From: Amorphophallus konjac | Taxonomy: Eukaryota > Streptophyta > Magnoliopsida > Alismatales > Araceae | Direction: 5' to 3' | DNA: 64,000 nucleotides | Assembly: GCA_022559845.1 (NCBI GenBank) | Contig: CM040118.1 | Location: 445,034,053 to 445,098,052 of the forward strand | Shown here: piece by piece, positions 12,868 through 24,458 of the stretch | Numbering within the stretch: position 1 is the first letter of the stretch | How the letters are laid out: each line of letters starts with the position of its first letter | Position numbers and translations under genes: made by a program | Notes under the pieces: generated by a model | What the model was told of the DNA's origin: nothing | Seen by the model: only the letters and a program-made list of their open reading frames with translations | Database searches by the model: none

Positions 12868-12980
12868 TGTAGCAACCCTGACAAATGAATATTTGAAATG
12901 AATTAAAACATATATATTACAGAAGTAATACAGATAATAAGAATGGGGCTAACAAGATGAAATAAAACATATTACAAATA

Positions 12981-14510
12981 ACGCCTCTTAGTAAGGCGTT
13001 AATTTAAAAAGAAACGCCTCTATATACGGCGTAACTAAAGAAAGGACGCCCTCACCTGACGGCGTCAAATTCCAACGCCAAAGACGGTAAGCCAATAAAC
13101 GCCCCAATCTTGGGCGTGTTTTAGAAACATGAAACGCCCTTCCTCAAGACGCTTCTTAAGACACGACCTGCACAAGGTCGTCAATTAAAGAATCGACGAC
13201 CTGACCTAAGTCGTTAATTCCATTCGAGTTCCGTTCGACACGGGAGCTTATCCAGGGAAGGATTATGTTAATCCAGTAAGTATTTAATAGGGCAAGGACT
13301 CTATATTGGAAGCATTACTTCTACTAGAACACTAACCTTAACAGGACGTCCAAAATCCTATAAATAATCTTGATCGAACAAACCCTAAACCTATTTGGAC
13401 GATCAAACCGCACAGGTACGTGAAGAACATATCTTCTTCTTCTTCTTCTTCTTTTCCTTATGAACGTAATAGCAGTTCATATAAGTTTCTCTTTGCTTCG
13501 GTTACATGAAGAACTAATAGTTCTTCATCCTCTTTTCCTCTTACAGGTTGAGGACGCAGCAGCATAAGTGAAGAACAAGGTAACGTTCTTCTAATCTCCT
13601 CTGTTCTGATAGGTGAAGAAATTAATAAATGTTTCTTCTTCTGTTCCTGTAGGAGTACAGAACCGAAGAACAAGGGTTCTTCATCAAAGCCATCAGCCAG
13701 TAGCTGCCATCTTAAACAGAGCATCGATCCCCTTCCCGAAACCTTCACGGTTCAATCTTCAGATTATCACAAGGTAGGTTTTCTCAAGTCACTGTAGCCC
13801 AAATAAAATAACGCAAGATATATGTATAAGCATGGCATGCATACAGTTTTATTATGTTCTGCAATATTTTGAAAGAAACGCCCCTGTCAAGGGCGCTAAT
13901 TTACAAGACACGACCATGCCCAGGTCATCAATTTCATATTTGACGCCCTGTACACAGGCGTTAATTTCATGTAAATGTTAATCGCCCACTTTAAGAACTG
14001 ATTATCTATGAAATCATGACTATAAACAATGCATGATCCTCTGTCTTCAACCTGCTAACGTTACTGTCCTGATATTATCTTCGTTCCTCTGTTATCCTGA
14101 AATTATTACTGTCCTTCAAAAACTTTAAGTAACGACCTTGACAAAGTCATTTTACACATGTTAACGCCCTGCCATAGGGCGTAAATTGAAAAGTCACGCC
14201 CCTTCCTAGGGCGTTTATCGGTCAAAATCCTGAAATACATATATTCTGTAATATAGAATTAAACAGTAACGCCCCTTGCCAGGGCGTGTTTTAGACAAAT
14301 CGTGAAAAATTATTAAAATTATGTCAAATATATAAATAATGAGACGCCTGCTACTGTAGTCGTCAACTCTTTAAGAAACGACCCCGTCCAGGGCGCGTTT
14401 TAGATAAATTACTGAATTATTGAAAATTCTACAAAACGGAACATATGTAAACGCCTTTCTCTTAGGCGTTACTTACTTGAGAAATGACTTGACCTAAGTC
14501 GTTATTTTCT
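12981..14510 (+). repeat. Tek1 ACGCC/GGCGT hairpin array
   Basis: About 17 short inverted repeats of about 20 bp, separated by A/T-rich spacers: six upstream of the TATA box (12981-13215) and about eleven downstream (13873-14510). Arms differ between units but stay complementary: ACGCC/GGCGT, ACGCCCC/GGGCGT, ACGACC/GGTCGT, ACGACTT/AAGTCGT. This covariation argues for selected pairing rather than a plain tandem repeat. The same array is at 20686-22215 in the 3' LTR. Confidence 0.85.
13359..13366 (+). promoter_or_regulatory. Tek1 LTR TATA box
   Basis: TATAAATA about 490 bp into the LTR. Hairpin units lie on both sides; those downstream would be in the transcript. The identical copy in the 3' LTR is at 21064-21071. 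Confidence 0.65.
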
Positions 14511-14664
14511 GTAAACTGATTTTTATCCTGATTCTATAACCGATGGGTTCATATTATACATATACGTATATATCGGCACTATTCTCCACTCCGTGAGTAT
14601 AGTCCCACTTTTCACGTTGTTTCATCGATCACACTCAACTCTCATTGACATACAAGCTCTCCAT

Positions 14665-14785
14665 TGGACATTCCGTTCCTTTGGACTAGCGAGTTAGTCA
14701 TAGAGACCTCCGTAATACTCCTCGTAGCCTTGGATTCCCTCAAGGTCGACTGAGCTGGTTGTACCCTAAAAATCCATTACACCAT
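14665..14785 (+). other. Conserved leader module, copy 2 (Tek1 5' LTR)
   Basis: ATTCCGTTCCTTTGGACTAG, then GACCTCCGTAATACTCCTCG, GGATTCCCTCAAGG and GAGCTGGTTGTACC. About 1.3 kb downstream of the TATA box. The 3' LTR copy reads GTAAGACTCC where this one has GTAATACTCC. Confidence 0.8.
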
Positions 14786-15969
14786 TGATGCCATGTCAAT
14801 CTAAAGAAACATGGTATACCGGCCCTTATGATTATACAAAGAGTATATCATAAGAAATTCTTAATGGGATGATGATATCATGCCATATCATGTCATTCTT
14901 GTAAACCTCAATTCTATGATAAGAATGAGGGTATCTTACCTTTGATATACTGTAAATGTGGACCTCAATTTTATATATAGAATGTCCATATCGATTTGTC
15001 ATGGTATCTAAGTTAAGGGAACCTAATTCCACCTAGTTTCATCGATAATCGTGATTATATCGTTATTATCGCCAATCTATGTCCTTTGTCATATTTTGGA
15101 CTCTATTCTATCAAAGTTGTCGTACGTGTCTACAAGCTTGATTATTGAAATTCTATGTTGGCTATAAGCAAGAGTGGATGTCAAAACACATGATAAATGC
15201 CTACGCATATAGGGCCCGATCTGGTCCTGGGAGGAGCACCCGAAAGTACTTGTGCCCATGGGAGTTAAAATGATAAGGTATCTGGCATTATACCGAGTAC
15301 TTGACTTGCTTGATTGGACATTCCACACACATCTTGTACTTGAATCGTACTTGACTTGACATGAAATGCGTGGCCCGCAAAAGGGTAATTTACTTGCTTG
15401 ATACATGATAGCCAAAGTTATTGACATGACTTGTTAAACGTACTTGCTTGAATATCTTGAATAAACTTGTTATCTTGTTGAAAGTTCATGATTAAGTTCA
15501 TCTTATGTCCTTGATATTACATTCTCTCTATCTTGTCGTTTTATGCGAGCATGCATAGCTTTATCGCATTCATGAAAATGTAATTACTTAAACCCCTTGC
15601 TAGTACTTGAGATATAATTTCCTACTGAGCGTTCGCTCATCCCGTTTGTCCCTTTTTACTTTTCAGGTAAGTCCGACGATGATGGAAGTCAATCGGATGG
15701 GAATGGTCATGAGTGAAAGTGCTAGAGCTGCTCAAGTGTCATCTAGTCTTTTCTATAGTTTCTTGAGTCAACTATGTACTTTTCTTTTTATTAAACAGAG
15801 TATTGGATTTGTAATAGTCTATTATAAAGGAATAAATGATTGGGTTATCTTGCTATTTTGCGCATCTCTGTCTTTGTGTCGAATACACGATCACTCTGAT
15901 TGACATGATTGATATAGACACGTCGCGCACCTCCGGGTATCTTCCTCGCTCGGGGCGTGACAGTCTTTG

Positions 15970-15982
15970 TGGTATCAGAGCC
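15970..15982 (+). other. Tek1 primer binding site
   Basis: TGGTATCAGAGCC, seven bases after the LTR end, complementary to the 3' end of initiator tRNA-Met as in most chromoviruses. Confidence 0.92.
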
Positions 15983-16136
15983 TAGGGTATTCAATTCCTA
16001 GGAAAAACCCAAGTCCAAGGATAAGTTTGAACCTTTAAACCAGTGAGATTGGGTAGAACCAAGGGTTAAATTTAACATAGTGTACGAGTCTTTAAATACG
16101 ATCACGTACTGATATAGTTATTGTAATTGTAGGATA

Positions 16137-19100
16137 ATGGCTGCCGAACGTGCTCAATGGCTCAACATGCAGCGTACCCTCCAAGGGATGACTCAAGTGC
16201 TACAACAGGTAGCACAAGGTGGTGCTCCACGAGCTGGAAGCTTACACCAAGCATTTAAGAACATGAATCCCCCGAAGTTCACGGGATCGACCGATCCGGA
16301 CGATGCCGAGCATTAGGTTCGGGAAACCGAACGCATATTCCGTGTCATGCAATGCACGGATCAGGACAAAGTTCTATTAGCTACATTCCAGTTAGAGAAA
16401 GATGCTAGGTGCTGGTGGGAGTCTATTGAAGCAACCATCGATCCTACTCAAGTAACATGGAAAGAATTTGTGGAATACTTCAATGCTAAATATTTCTCGG
16501 ACCGAGTCCAAGAAAAGAAGGCTGCAGAATTCGCTGCATTGAAGCAACGATCTTTATCATTAGCAGATTATGAAGCTCAGTTCTCCAGGTTGTCTAGATA
16601 TGCTAAGCATCTTATTATCACGAAGAAGATGAAAGCCCGTAGATTTATTAATGGGCTTAGGCCCCACTACATTACTCAACTGGCGCCTATGGACATCCAA
16701 GTTTATTCCAAAATAGTGCGCCGAGCTCAATTACTTGAAGATGCCACGGAACTATCTGATAGGATCCGTGGGAAAGATAAGAAGGAGCAAGTCACAAGTT
16801 CGGGTTCTTTCAAACCCAACTTTAAGAAGAGGCCCAATAATGGAGGTTCATCCTCTCAAGATTCCAAGTTCAAGAAATCCAAGCCCTTCTCTATCACCAC
16901 TACACCTTCTAATATAGTATGCAAGCATTGTGACAAGGCTGGTCACAAGACCGAAGAATGCTGGAGGAAATTAGGAGCTTGTCTCCGTTGTGGGAGTCGC
17001 GAACATCGGATTCCCGATTGTCCATTAATGAATGACCAAGCCGGTGACGGTAAACGCCCGGTGACGAAGAATGCTCGTCTTCATGCAATCCAGGAGACCG
17101 AACCTGAAGAAGAAGGCGGATTAGTGGAAGGTACATTGAAAATTTGTTCCAAAAGTGCTTATGTCTTATTTGATACGGGTGCATCGCATTCCTTTATTTC
17201 TAAGAAGTTTGCCGACCCGTTACCGTTAGAACCAGAATGGATAAAAATAGTCCTAACTACTCCTCTGGGAAGTGAAAATGATATTACTCATCACTATCAA
17301 AACTGTGAGGTAATGGTTCAAGGTAGGAATTTACCTATAGATCTCATATGCCTCGATCTAAAGGAGTATGATGTTATACTGGGAGCGGACTGGTTATCCA
17401 AATACCATGCAACGGTTGATTGCCGCAATAGCCAAATTGCTTTTAAAGATTTTCCAGAATTAGTCTTTTCTCGCCCCAAGAGTCGGAGCAAATCCCCTCT
17501 TATTTCGGCTCTTCGAGCAAGCAAGCTCGTCAGGAAAGGATGTGTATCCTTCCTTGCATTTGTCACAGTTAAGGAAACAAAGGACACTAAGATAGAAGAT
17601 ATTCAGGTAGTGCAAGAATTTTCAGACGTATTTCCGGAAGATTTGCCGGGATTACCCCCTCAAAGGGAAGTGGCCTTCACCATTGACTTAGTCCCTGGTG
17701 CTGGTCCAGTTTCAAAGGCACCCTATAGAATGTCCCCGGCTGAACTCAAAGAGTTGAAGGAGCAGTTGATGGAACTGATTCGAAAAGGGTTTATTAGACC
17801 AAGTACTTCCCCGTGGGGAGCACCAGTCTTATTTGTGAGGAAGAAGGACGGATCCATGAGATTGTGCATCGACTATCGACAGTTGAATCATCTCACTATC
17901 AAGAACAAGTATCCACTGCCGAGAATCGATGAGTTATTTGATCAGATTTCAGGATCCAAATATTTTTCCAAAATTGATCTCAGGTCAGGATATCATCAAT
18001 TAAGAATCAAGGATGATGACATTCATAAGACTGCATTCAGAAGCAGGTATGGCCATTACGAATTTGTTGTTATGCCTTTTGGACTAACAAATGCCCATGC
18101 TGCCTTTATGCAGTTAATGAATAGCATATTCAGGCCTTATCTAGATCAATTTGTGGTGGTTTTCATTGATGATATATTGATATATTCCAAGACTAAGGAA
18201 GAACATGAAAAACATTTGAGGATTGCATTGCAAGTCTTGAGGACAAATCAATTATATGTAAAACTCAGCAAGTGTGAATTCTGGCTTGAAGAAGTGGCTT
18301 TTCTAGGACATGTGATTTCACGAGATGGATTATCTGTTGATCCATCAAAGGTTGAAGCTATTAGAAACTGGGGAAGACCAACCAATGCTAGCGAGATCAG
18401 AAGTTTCTTACGTCTTGCAGGCTATTATCGGTGATTCATCAAAGATTTCTCTAAGATCGCCGTACCACTTACAAGATTAACACGCAAGGAGATCCGATAT
18501 GAATGGAGTGAGGAATGTGAAAGAAGTTTCCAAACTCTCAAGGATCATCTCACTACAGCTCCGGTGTTAGCTCTACCAATAGAAGGAGAGAAATTCGAGG
18601 TTTACACAGATGCTTCTGGCATTGGCCTCGGATGTGTCCTAATGCAACAAGGAAAGGTCATAGCATACTCTTCACGTCAACTGAAGAAGCATGAGGAGAA
18701 TTACCCCGTCCATGACTTAGAACTGGCCGCGGTGGTATTTGCCCTAAAGATATGGAGACACTACTTATATGGAGTGCAGTTTACTGTATACTCCGATCAC
18801 AAGAGTCTCAAATATCTATTCTCACAAAAGGAGCTAAACATGAGACAAAGACGCTGGCTAGAATATCTCAAGGACTTCGACTTCAATATACAATACCATC
18901 CCGGAAAGGGTAATTATGTTGCGGATGCCCTTAGTCGAAAGCCGAGAGCAATGATAGCCAATTATATGATACAAGAATGGAGGTTGCTAGAACAATTCTC
19001 CAAGCTCAATATAAGCTTGGACAAGGAAGCCAAATTTATCACATTATCTCATGTAAGCATACAGTCAGATTTATTATCTGAGATACAAGCACTTCAGGAT

Positions 19101-20489
19101 GATGATCCTATATTAGTGGAAATCAAAGGCAGATTAGAAGGACAATCTGATTTTCAACTAACTTCTGATGGAAGATTATTATTCAAAGGTAGAACTTGTA
19201 TACCCGACTGTCCGGAATTAAAGAAGAAGATCTTAGATGAAGCTCACCGATCAAGGTACACTATTCATCCAGGATCAACCAAAATGTACCAAGATGTAAA
19301 GAGAAACTTTTGGTGGCCCAACATGAAAAGAGAAATAGCGGACTATGTGTCACGCTCTCTCACATGCCAACAAGTCAAGGCGGAACACCAAAAGCCTGCT
19401 GAAAAACTACATCCTCTAGATATTCCAAAATGGAAGTGGGAGGATATTGGTATGGATTTCATCATGGGTCTATCTAAATCTAAAGGAGGACATGATAGAA
19501 TATGGGTTATCATTGACCGTTTAACTAAATCGGCGCATTTCTTGCCAATAAAGAGTCGATGGTCAATTGATGTCTTAGCTGCATTATATATCAAGAAAAT
19601 AGTCAGGTTACATGGAATTCCTGTCTCAATCGTGTCTGATAGAGATCCCCGTTTCACTTCTCATTTTTGGAAGGGATTACAACATTCGTTGGGGACAAGA
19701 CTAAATTTTAGTACAGCTTTTCATCCTCAAACGGATGGTCAGACCGAGAGAACTAACCAGGTTGTTGAGGATATGCTAAGAGCTTGCATTATTGACTTTG
19801 GTGGAAGCTGGCATGAACACTTGCCTCTAGTTGAATTTGCATATAATAATAGCTACCAAGCTAGTATCCAAATGGCACCTTTCGAAGCTTTATATGGAAG
19901 GAGTTTCCGATCACCTTTATGCTGGAACGAAGTTGGAGAGAAACAGCTGTTAGGTCCAGACATGGTAAGGGATACAACTGAGAAGATACAAGTGATCAGA
20001 GAAAGATTGCAAGTTGCTCAGACCAGACAAAAGGCTTATGCTGATACAAGGAGAAGAGATCTTGAATTCCAGGTTGGAGATCATGTATTTCTTAAAATAT
20101 CGTCTGGACGTGGCATACGAAGATTTAGTGTTAAGGGCAAGCTTACGCCAAGATTCATCGGACCATTTGAGATACTCGAAAGAGTTGGCGAGGTTGCTTA
20201 TCGCATCGCATTGTCTCCTCAATTGTCCGAAGTACACAATGTATTTCACATATCCATGTTGAAAAAGTATGTACACGACCCATCACACATTATTGAACAT
20301 GGAGATCTGGTGATCAAGAAAGATCTCACATATGAACAGAAGCCTATGAAAATCTTAAATCGTGAAATACGAGCTCTAAGGAATAAGGTTATTCCCATGC
20401 TTAAGGTGCAATGGAATAAGAATTCTGAACACGAAGCGACATGGGAGACCGAGGAATCTTTGAAGAAACGATTTCCCGACTTGTTCTAA
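16137..20489 (+). pseudogene. Tek1 gag-pol (single frame, two stops and a damaged integrase zinc finger)
   Basis: One frame of 1451 codons starting ATGGCTGCC. Domains by codon: Gag (about 40-250), two CCHC knuckles C-X2-C-X4-H-X4-C (from codon 262 and about 282), protease DTGAS (about 346), RT with FIDD (676), RNase H (from about 815), integrase HHCC (about 1036-1080), catalytic core ([21 protein letters not shown]) and a chromodomain-like tail ending [22 protein letters not shown] at 16314-16316 (codon 60, probably once Trp) and TGA at 18432-18434 (codon 766, probably once Arg) interrupt it. The first cysteine of the integrase finger is TCT serine at 19356-19358; ChrB has cysteine there. This copy cannot make its own complete proteins despite its young LTRs. 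Confidence 0.93.
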
Positions 20490-20559
20490 GAGGTATATAA
20501 TCTACACTCTCCGCGTGTATACAGAATATGCAATTGAATTTGGGGACCAAATTCTTTTT

Positions 20560-20572
20560 AAGTGGGGGAGGG
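20560..20572 (+). other. Tek1 polypurine tract
   Basis: AAGTGGGGGAGGG directly before the 3' LTR TGTAGC. Confidence 0.93.
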
Positions 20573-23500
20573 TGTAGCAACCCTGACAAATGAATATTTG
20601 AAATGAATTAAAACATATATATTACAGAAGTAATACAGATAATAAGAATGGGGCTAACAAGATGAAATAAAACATATTACAAATAACGCCTCTTAGTAAG
20701 GCGTTAATTTAAAAAGAAACGCCTCTATATACGGCGTAACTAAAGAAAGGACGCCCTCACCTGACGGCGTCAAATTCCAACGCCAAAGACGGTAAGCCAA
20801 TAAACGCCCCAATCTTGGGCGTGTTTTAGAAACATGAAATGCCCTTCCTCAAGGCGCTTCTTAAGACACGACCTGCACAAGGTCGTCAATTAAAGAATCG
20901 ACGACCTGACCTAAGTCGTTAATTCCATTCGAGTTCCGTTCGACACGGGAGCTTATCCAGGGAAGGATTATGTTAATCCAGTAAGTATTTAATAGGGCAA
21001 GGACTCTATATTGGAAGCATTACTTCTACTAGAACACTAACCTTAACCGGACGTCCAAAATCCTATAAATAATCTTGATCGAACAAACCCTAAACCTATT
21101 TGGACGATCGAACCGCACAGGTACGTGAAGAACATATCTTCTTCTTCTTCTTCTTCTTTTCCTTATGAACGTAATAGCAGTTCATATAAGTTTCTCTTTG
21201 CTTCGGTTACATGAAGAACTAATAGTTCTTCATCCTCTTTTCCTCTTACAGGTTGAGGACGCAGCAGCATAAGTGAAGAACAAGGTAACGTTCTTCTAAT
21301 CTCCTCTGTTCTGATAGGTGAAGAAATTAATAAATGTTTCTTCTTCTGTTCCTGTAGGAGTACAGAATCAAAGAACAAGGGTTCTTCATCAAAGCCATCA
21401 GCCAGTAGCTGCCATCTTAAATAGAGCATCGATCCCCTTCCCGAAACCTTCACGGTTCAATCTTCAGATTATCACAAGGTAGGTTTTCTCAAGTCATTGT
21501 AGCCCAAATAAAATAACGCAAGATATATGTATAAGCATGGCATGCATACAGTTTTATTATGTTCTGCAATATTTTGAAAGAAACGCCCCTGTCAAGGGCG
21601 CTAATTTACAAGACACGACCATGCCCAGGTCGTCAATTTCATATTTGACGCCCTGTACACAGGCGTTAATTTCATGTAAATGTTAATCGCCCACCTTAAG
21701 AACTGATTATCTATGAAATCATGACTATAAATAATGCATGATCCTCTGTCTTCAACCTGCTAACGTTACTATCCTGATATTATCTTCGTTCCTCTGTTAT
21801 CCTGAAATTATTACTGTCCTTCAAAAACTTTAAGTAACGACCTTGACAAAGTCGTTTTACACATGTTAACGCCCTGCCATAGGGCGTAAATTGAAAAGAC
21901 ACGCCCCTTCCTAGGGCGTTTATCGGTCAAAATCCTGAAATACATATATTCTGTAATATAGAATTAAACAGTAACGCCCCTTGCCAGGGCGTGTTTTAGA
22001 CAAATCGTGAAAAATTATTGAAATTCTGTCAAATATATAAATAATGAGACGCCTGCTACTGTAGTCGTCAACTCTTTAAGAAACGACCCCGTCTAGGGCG
22101 CGTTTTAGATAAATTACTGAATTATTGAAAATTCTGCAAAACGGAACATATGTAAACGCCTTTCTCTTAGGCGTTACTTACTTGAGAAACGACTTGACCT
22201 AAGTCGTTATTTTCTGTAAACTGATTTTTATCCTGATTCTATAACCGATGGGTTCATATTATACATATACGTATATATCGGCACTATTCTCCACTCCGTG
22301 AGTATAGTCCCACTTTTCACGTTGTTTCATCGATCACACTCAACTCTCATTGACATACAAGCTCTCCATTGGACATTCCGTTCCTTTGGACTAGCGAGTT
22401 AGTCATAGAGACCTCCGTAAGACTCCTCGTAGCCTTGGATTCCCTCAAGGTCGACTGAGCTGGTTGTACCCTAAAAATCCATTACACCATTGATGCCATG
22501 TCAATCTAAAGGAACATGGTATACCGGCCCTTATGATTATACAAAGAGTATATCATAAGAAATTCTTAATGGGATGATGATATCATGCCATATCATGTCA
22601 TTCTTGTAAACCTCAATTCTATGATAAGAATGAGGGTATCTTACCTTTGATATACTGTTCATGTGGACCTCAATTCTATATATAGAATGTCCATATCGAT
22701 TTGTCATGGTACCTAAGTTAAGGGAACCTAATTCCACCTAGTTTCATCGATAATCGTGATTATACCGTTATTATCGCCAATCTATGTCCTTTGTCATATT
22801 TTGGACTCTATTCTATCAAAGTTGTCGTACGTGTCTACAAGCTTGATTATTGAAATTCTATGTTGGTTATAAACAAGAGTGGATGTCAAAACACATGATA
22901 AATGCCTGCGCATATAGGGCCCGATCTGGTCCTGGGAGGAGCACCCGAAAGTACTTGTGCCCATGGGAGTTAAAATGATAAGGTATCTGGTATTATACCG
23001 AGTACTTGACTTGCTTGATTGGATATTCCACACACATCTTGTACTTGAATCGTACTTGACTTGACATGAAATGCGTGGCCCGCAAAAGGGTAATTTACTT
23101 GCTTGATACATGATAGCCAAAGTTCTTGACATGACTTGTTAAACGTTCTTGCTTGAATATCTTGAATAAACTTGTTATCTTGTTGAAAGTTCATGATTAA
23201 GTTCATCTTATGTCCTTGATATTACATTCTCTCTATCTTGTCGTTTTATGCGAGCATGCATAGCTTTATCACATTCATGAAAATGTAATTACTTAAACCC
23301 CTTGCTAGTACTTGAGATATAATTTCCTACTGAGCGTTCGCTCATCCCGTTTGTCCCTTTTTACTTTTCAGGTAAGTCCGACGACGATGGAAGTCAATCG
23401 GATGGGAATGGTCGTGAGTGAAAGTGCTAGAGCTGCTCAAGTGTCATCTAGTCTTTTCTATAGTTTCTTGAGTCAACTATGTACTTTTCTTTTTATTAAA

Positions 23501-23667
23501 CAGAGTATTGGATTTGTAATAGTCTATTATAAATGAATAAAGGATTGGGTTATCTTGCTATTTTGCGCATCTCTGTCTTTGTGTCGAATACACGACCACT
23601 CTGATTGACATGATTGATATAGACACGTCGCGCACCTCCGGGTATCTTCCGCGCTCGGGGCGTGACA
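20573..23667 (+). repeat. Tek1 3' LTR (3095 bp)
   Basis: Same length and ends as the 5' LTR, offset 7705. The hairpin array, TATA box (21064-21071), TTC run and module (22370-22490) are all preserved. Several differences restore or break the pairing of hairpin arms, for example CAGGTCATC against CAGGTCGTC. Confidence 0.97.
22370..22490 (+). other. Conserved leader module, copy 3 (Tek1 3' LTR)
   Basis: Same as copy 2 with CTCCGTAAGACTCC, the form shared by the other elements. Confidence 0.8.
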
Positions 23668-23672
23668 AGCGT

Positions 23673-24409
23673 CTTTGTAGGCTTCTAACTCCTTGTGGGC
23701 TTGATGTCCTAGAACGAAATTTGGAGGGCAGTTATACCTTAGTATGATAAATAAAATACTCTAAAGAACATACCTCTAATTCGTCCTCCTTACCTTAGTT
23801 CCACACGAGCCAAAAGTAAGGGTCGCATAGGTTATTTCTGGGTCTATTTATAGGTTTAACTAGGGTTTTATGGATTAGATCGAACTTAGAGTCCAAATTA
23901 GGAGTAGAGTTAATCTTAAAAGAGTTCTAGGGAGTTATCTATGCCAGGTAGCTTCAATCTAAAGTGATTAGGTCATCCAAGTTCCAAGCTTTTCACGTTT
24001 TCTTCTATTCACGGAACTAGGGCTGCCTAACGGTCTAGCCAGGACCGCTTATTGACTCAAGCGGTCGCCCGATAGACCATTTTCATCCTTGGGGCCGAAT
24101 TTGAAATACTTCAAACTCTTGGTTATATATCCATATATTTATCCTCTAATTAGTATATTTATCCCCTAAATTTCGTAAATATCCTATTTTAGGTTTCTAG
24201 AATGCGGGCCAAACCTTATGGGCTTGGTGTTAGATCTTTTGGGCTTATTTAAAAGACCAAGTTAATTAATAAATATTGGGCCTTATTATTTGGTTCCAAA
24301 TTAACCCAAATTCTTTTAATAATTCATTTATCTCTTAGCAAATCTTAGAAATTCTAAATAAATTCTAGAAAATTCTAAAATATCATATACAAAATTTTGG
24401 GGTATTACA
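23673..24409 (-). repeat. ChrB 3' LTR, proximal (U3) part
   Basis: Continues the ChrB LTR after the Tek1 insertion and its duplicated AGCGT. It holds the LTR start TGTAATACCCC (24409), AGCGGTC/GACCGCT-type hairpins (about 24025-24090) and a minus-strand TATAAATA (23845-23852). Confidence 0.88.
23845..23852 (-). promoter_or_regulatory. ChrB LTR TATA box
   Basis: TATAAATA on the minus strand, downstream of a GCGGTC hairpin cluster. Leaving out Tek1, the conserved module at 11690-11815 lies about 1.25 kb downstream. Confidence 0.6.
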
Positions 24410-24428
24410 CCCTCCCCCACTTAAGCTA
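24410..24428 (-). other. ChrB polypurine tract
   Basis: On the minus strand AAGTGGGGGAGGG abuts the 3' LTR start. It is nearly the same as the Tek1 PPT. Confidence 0.88.
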
Positions 24429-24458
24429 ATTTGGTCCCCAAATTCTAATTCATAGTCT

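Larger units (their letters stand above)
12868..15962 (+). repeat. Tek1 5' LTR (3095 bp)
   Basis: TG...CA LTR with the TATA box at 13359-13366. An ACGCC...GGCGT hairpin array flanks the TATA box (six units at 12981-13215, about eleven at 13873-14510). There is a TTC microsatellite near 13434-13456, and the conserved module lies at 14665-14785. No coding sequence. Confidence 0.97.
12868..23667 (+). mobile_element. Tek1: complete Tekay-like chromovirus with TSD
   Basis: Full-length Ty3/Gypsy element of 10,800 bp: 5' LTR 12868-15962, PBS, gag-pol 16137-20489, PPT 20560-20572, 3' LTR 20573-23667. Both LTRs are 3095 bp with TGTAGCAACC...CGTGACA ends. The target duplication AGCGT is exact at 12863-12867 and 23668-23672. 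By eye I count about 40 differences between the LTRs, about 1.3%, so insertion was recent. The long LTRs, tRNA-Met PBS and C-terminal tail suit the Tekay/Del lineage. It sits inside the ChrB LTR. Confidence 0.97.

Noticed and set aside
12981..14510. Regularly spaced short palindromes that superficially resemble a CRISPR array
   Set aside because: Units are not identical, spacers are irregular and A/T-rich, the context is a plant LTR, and the array is duplicated in both LTRs.
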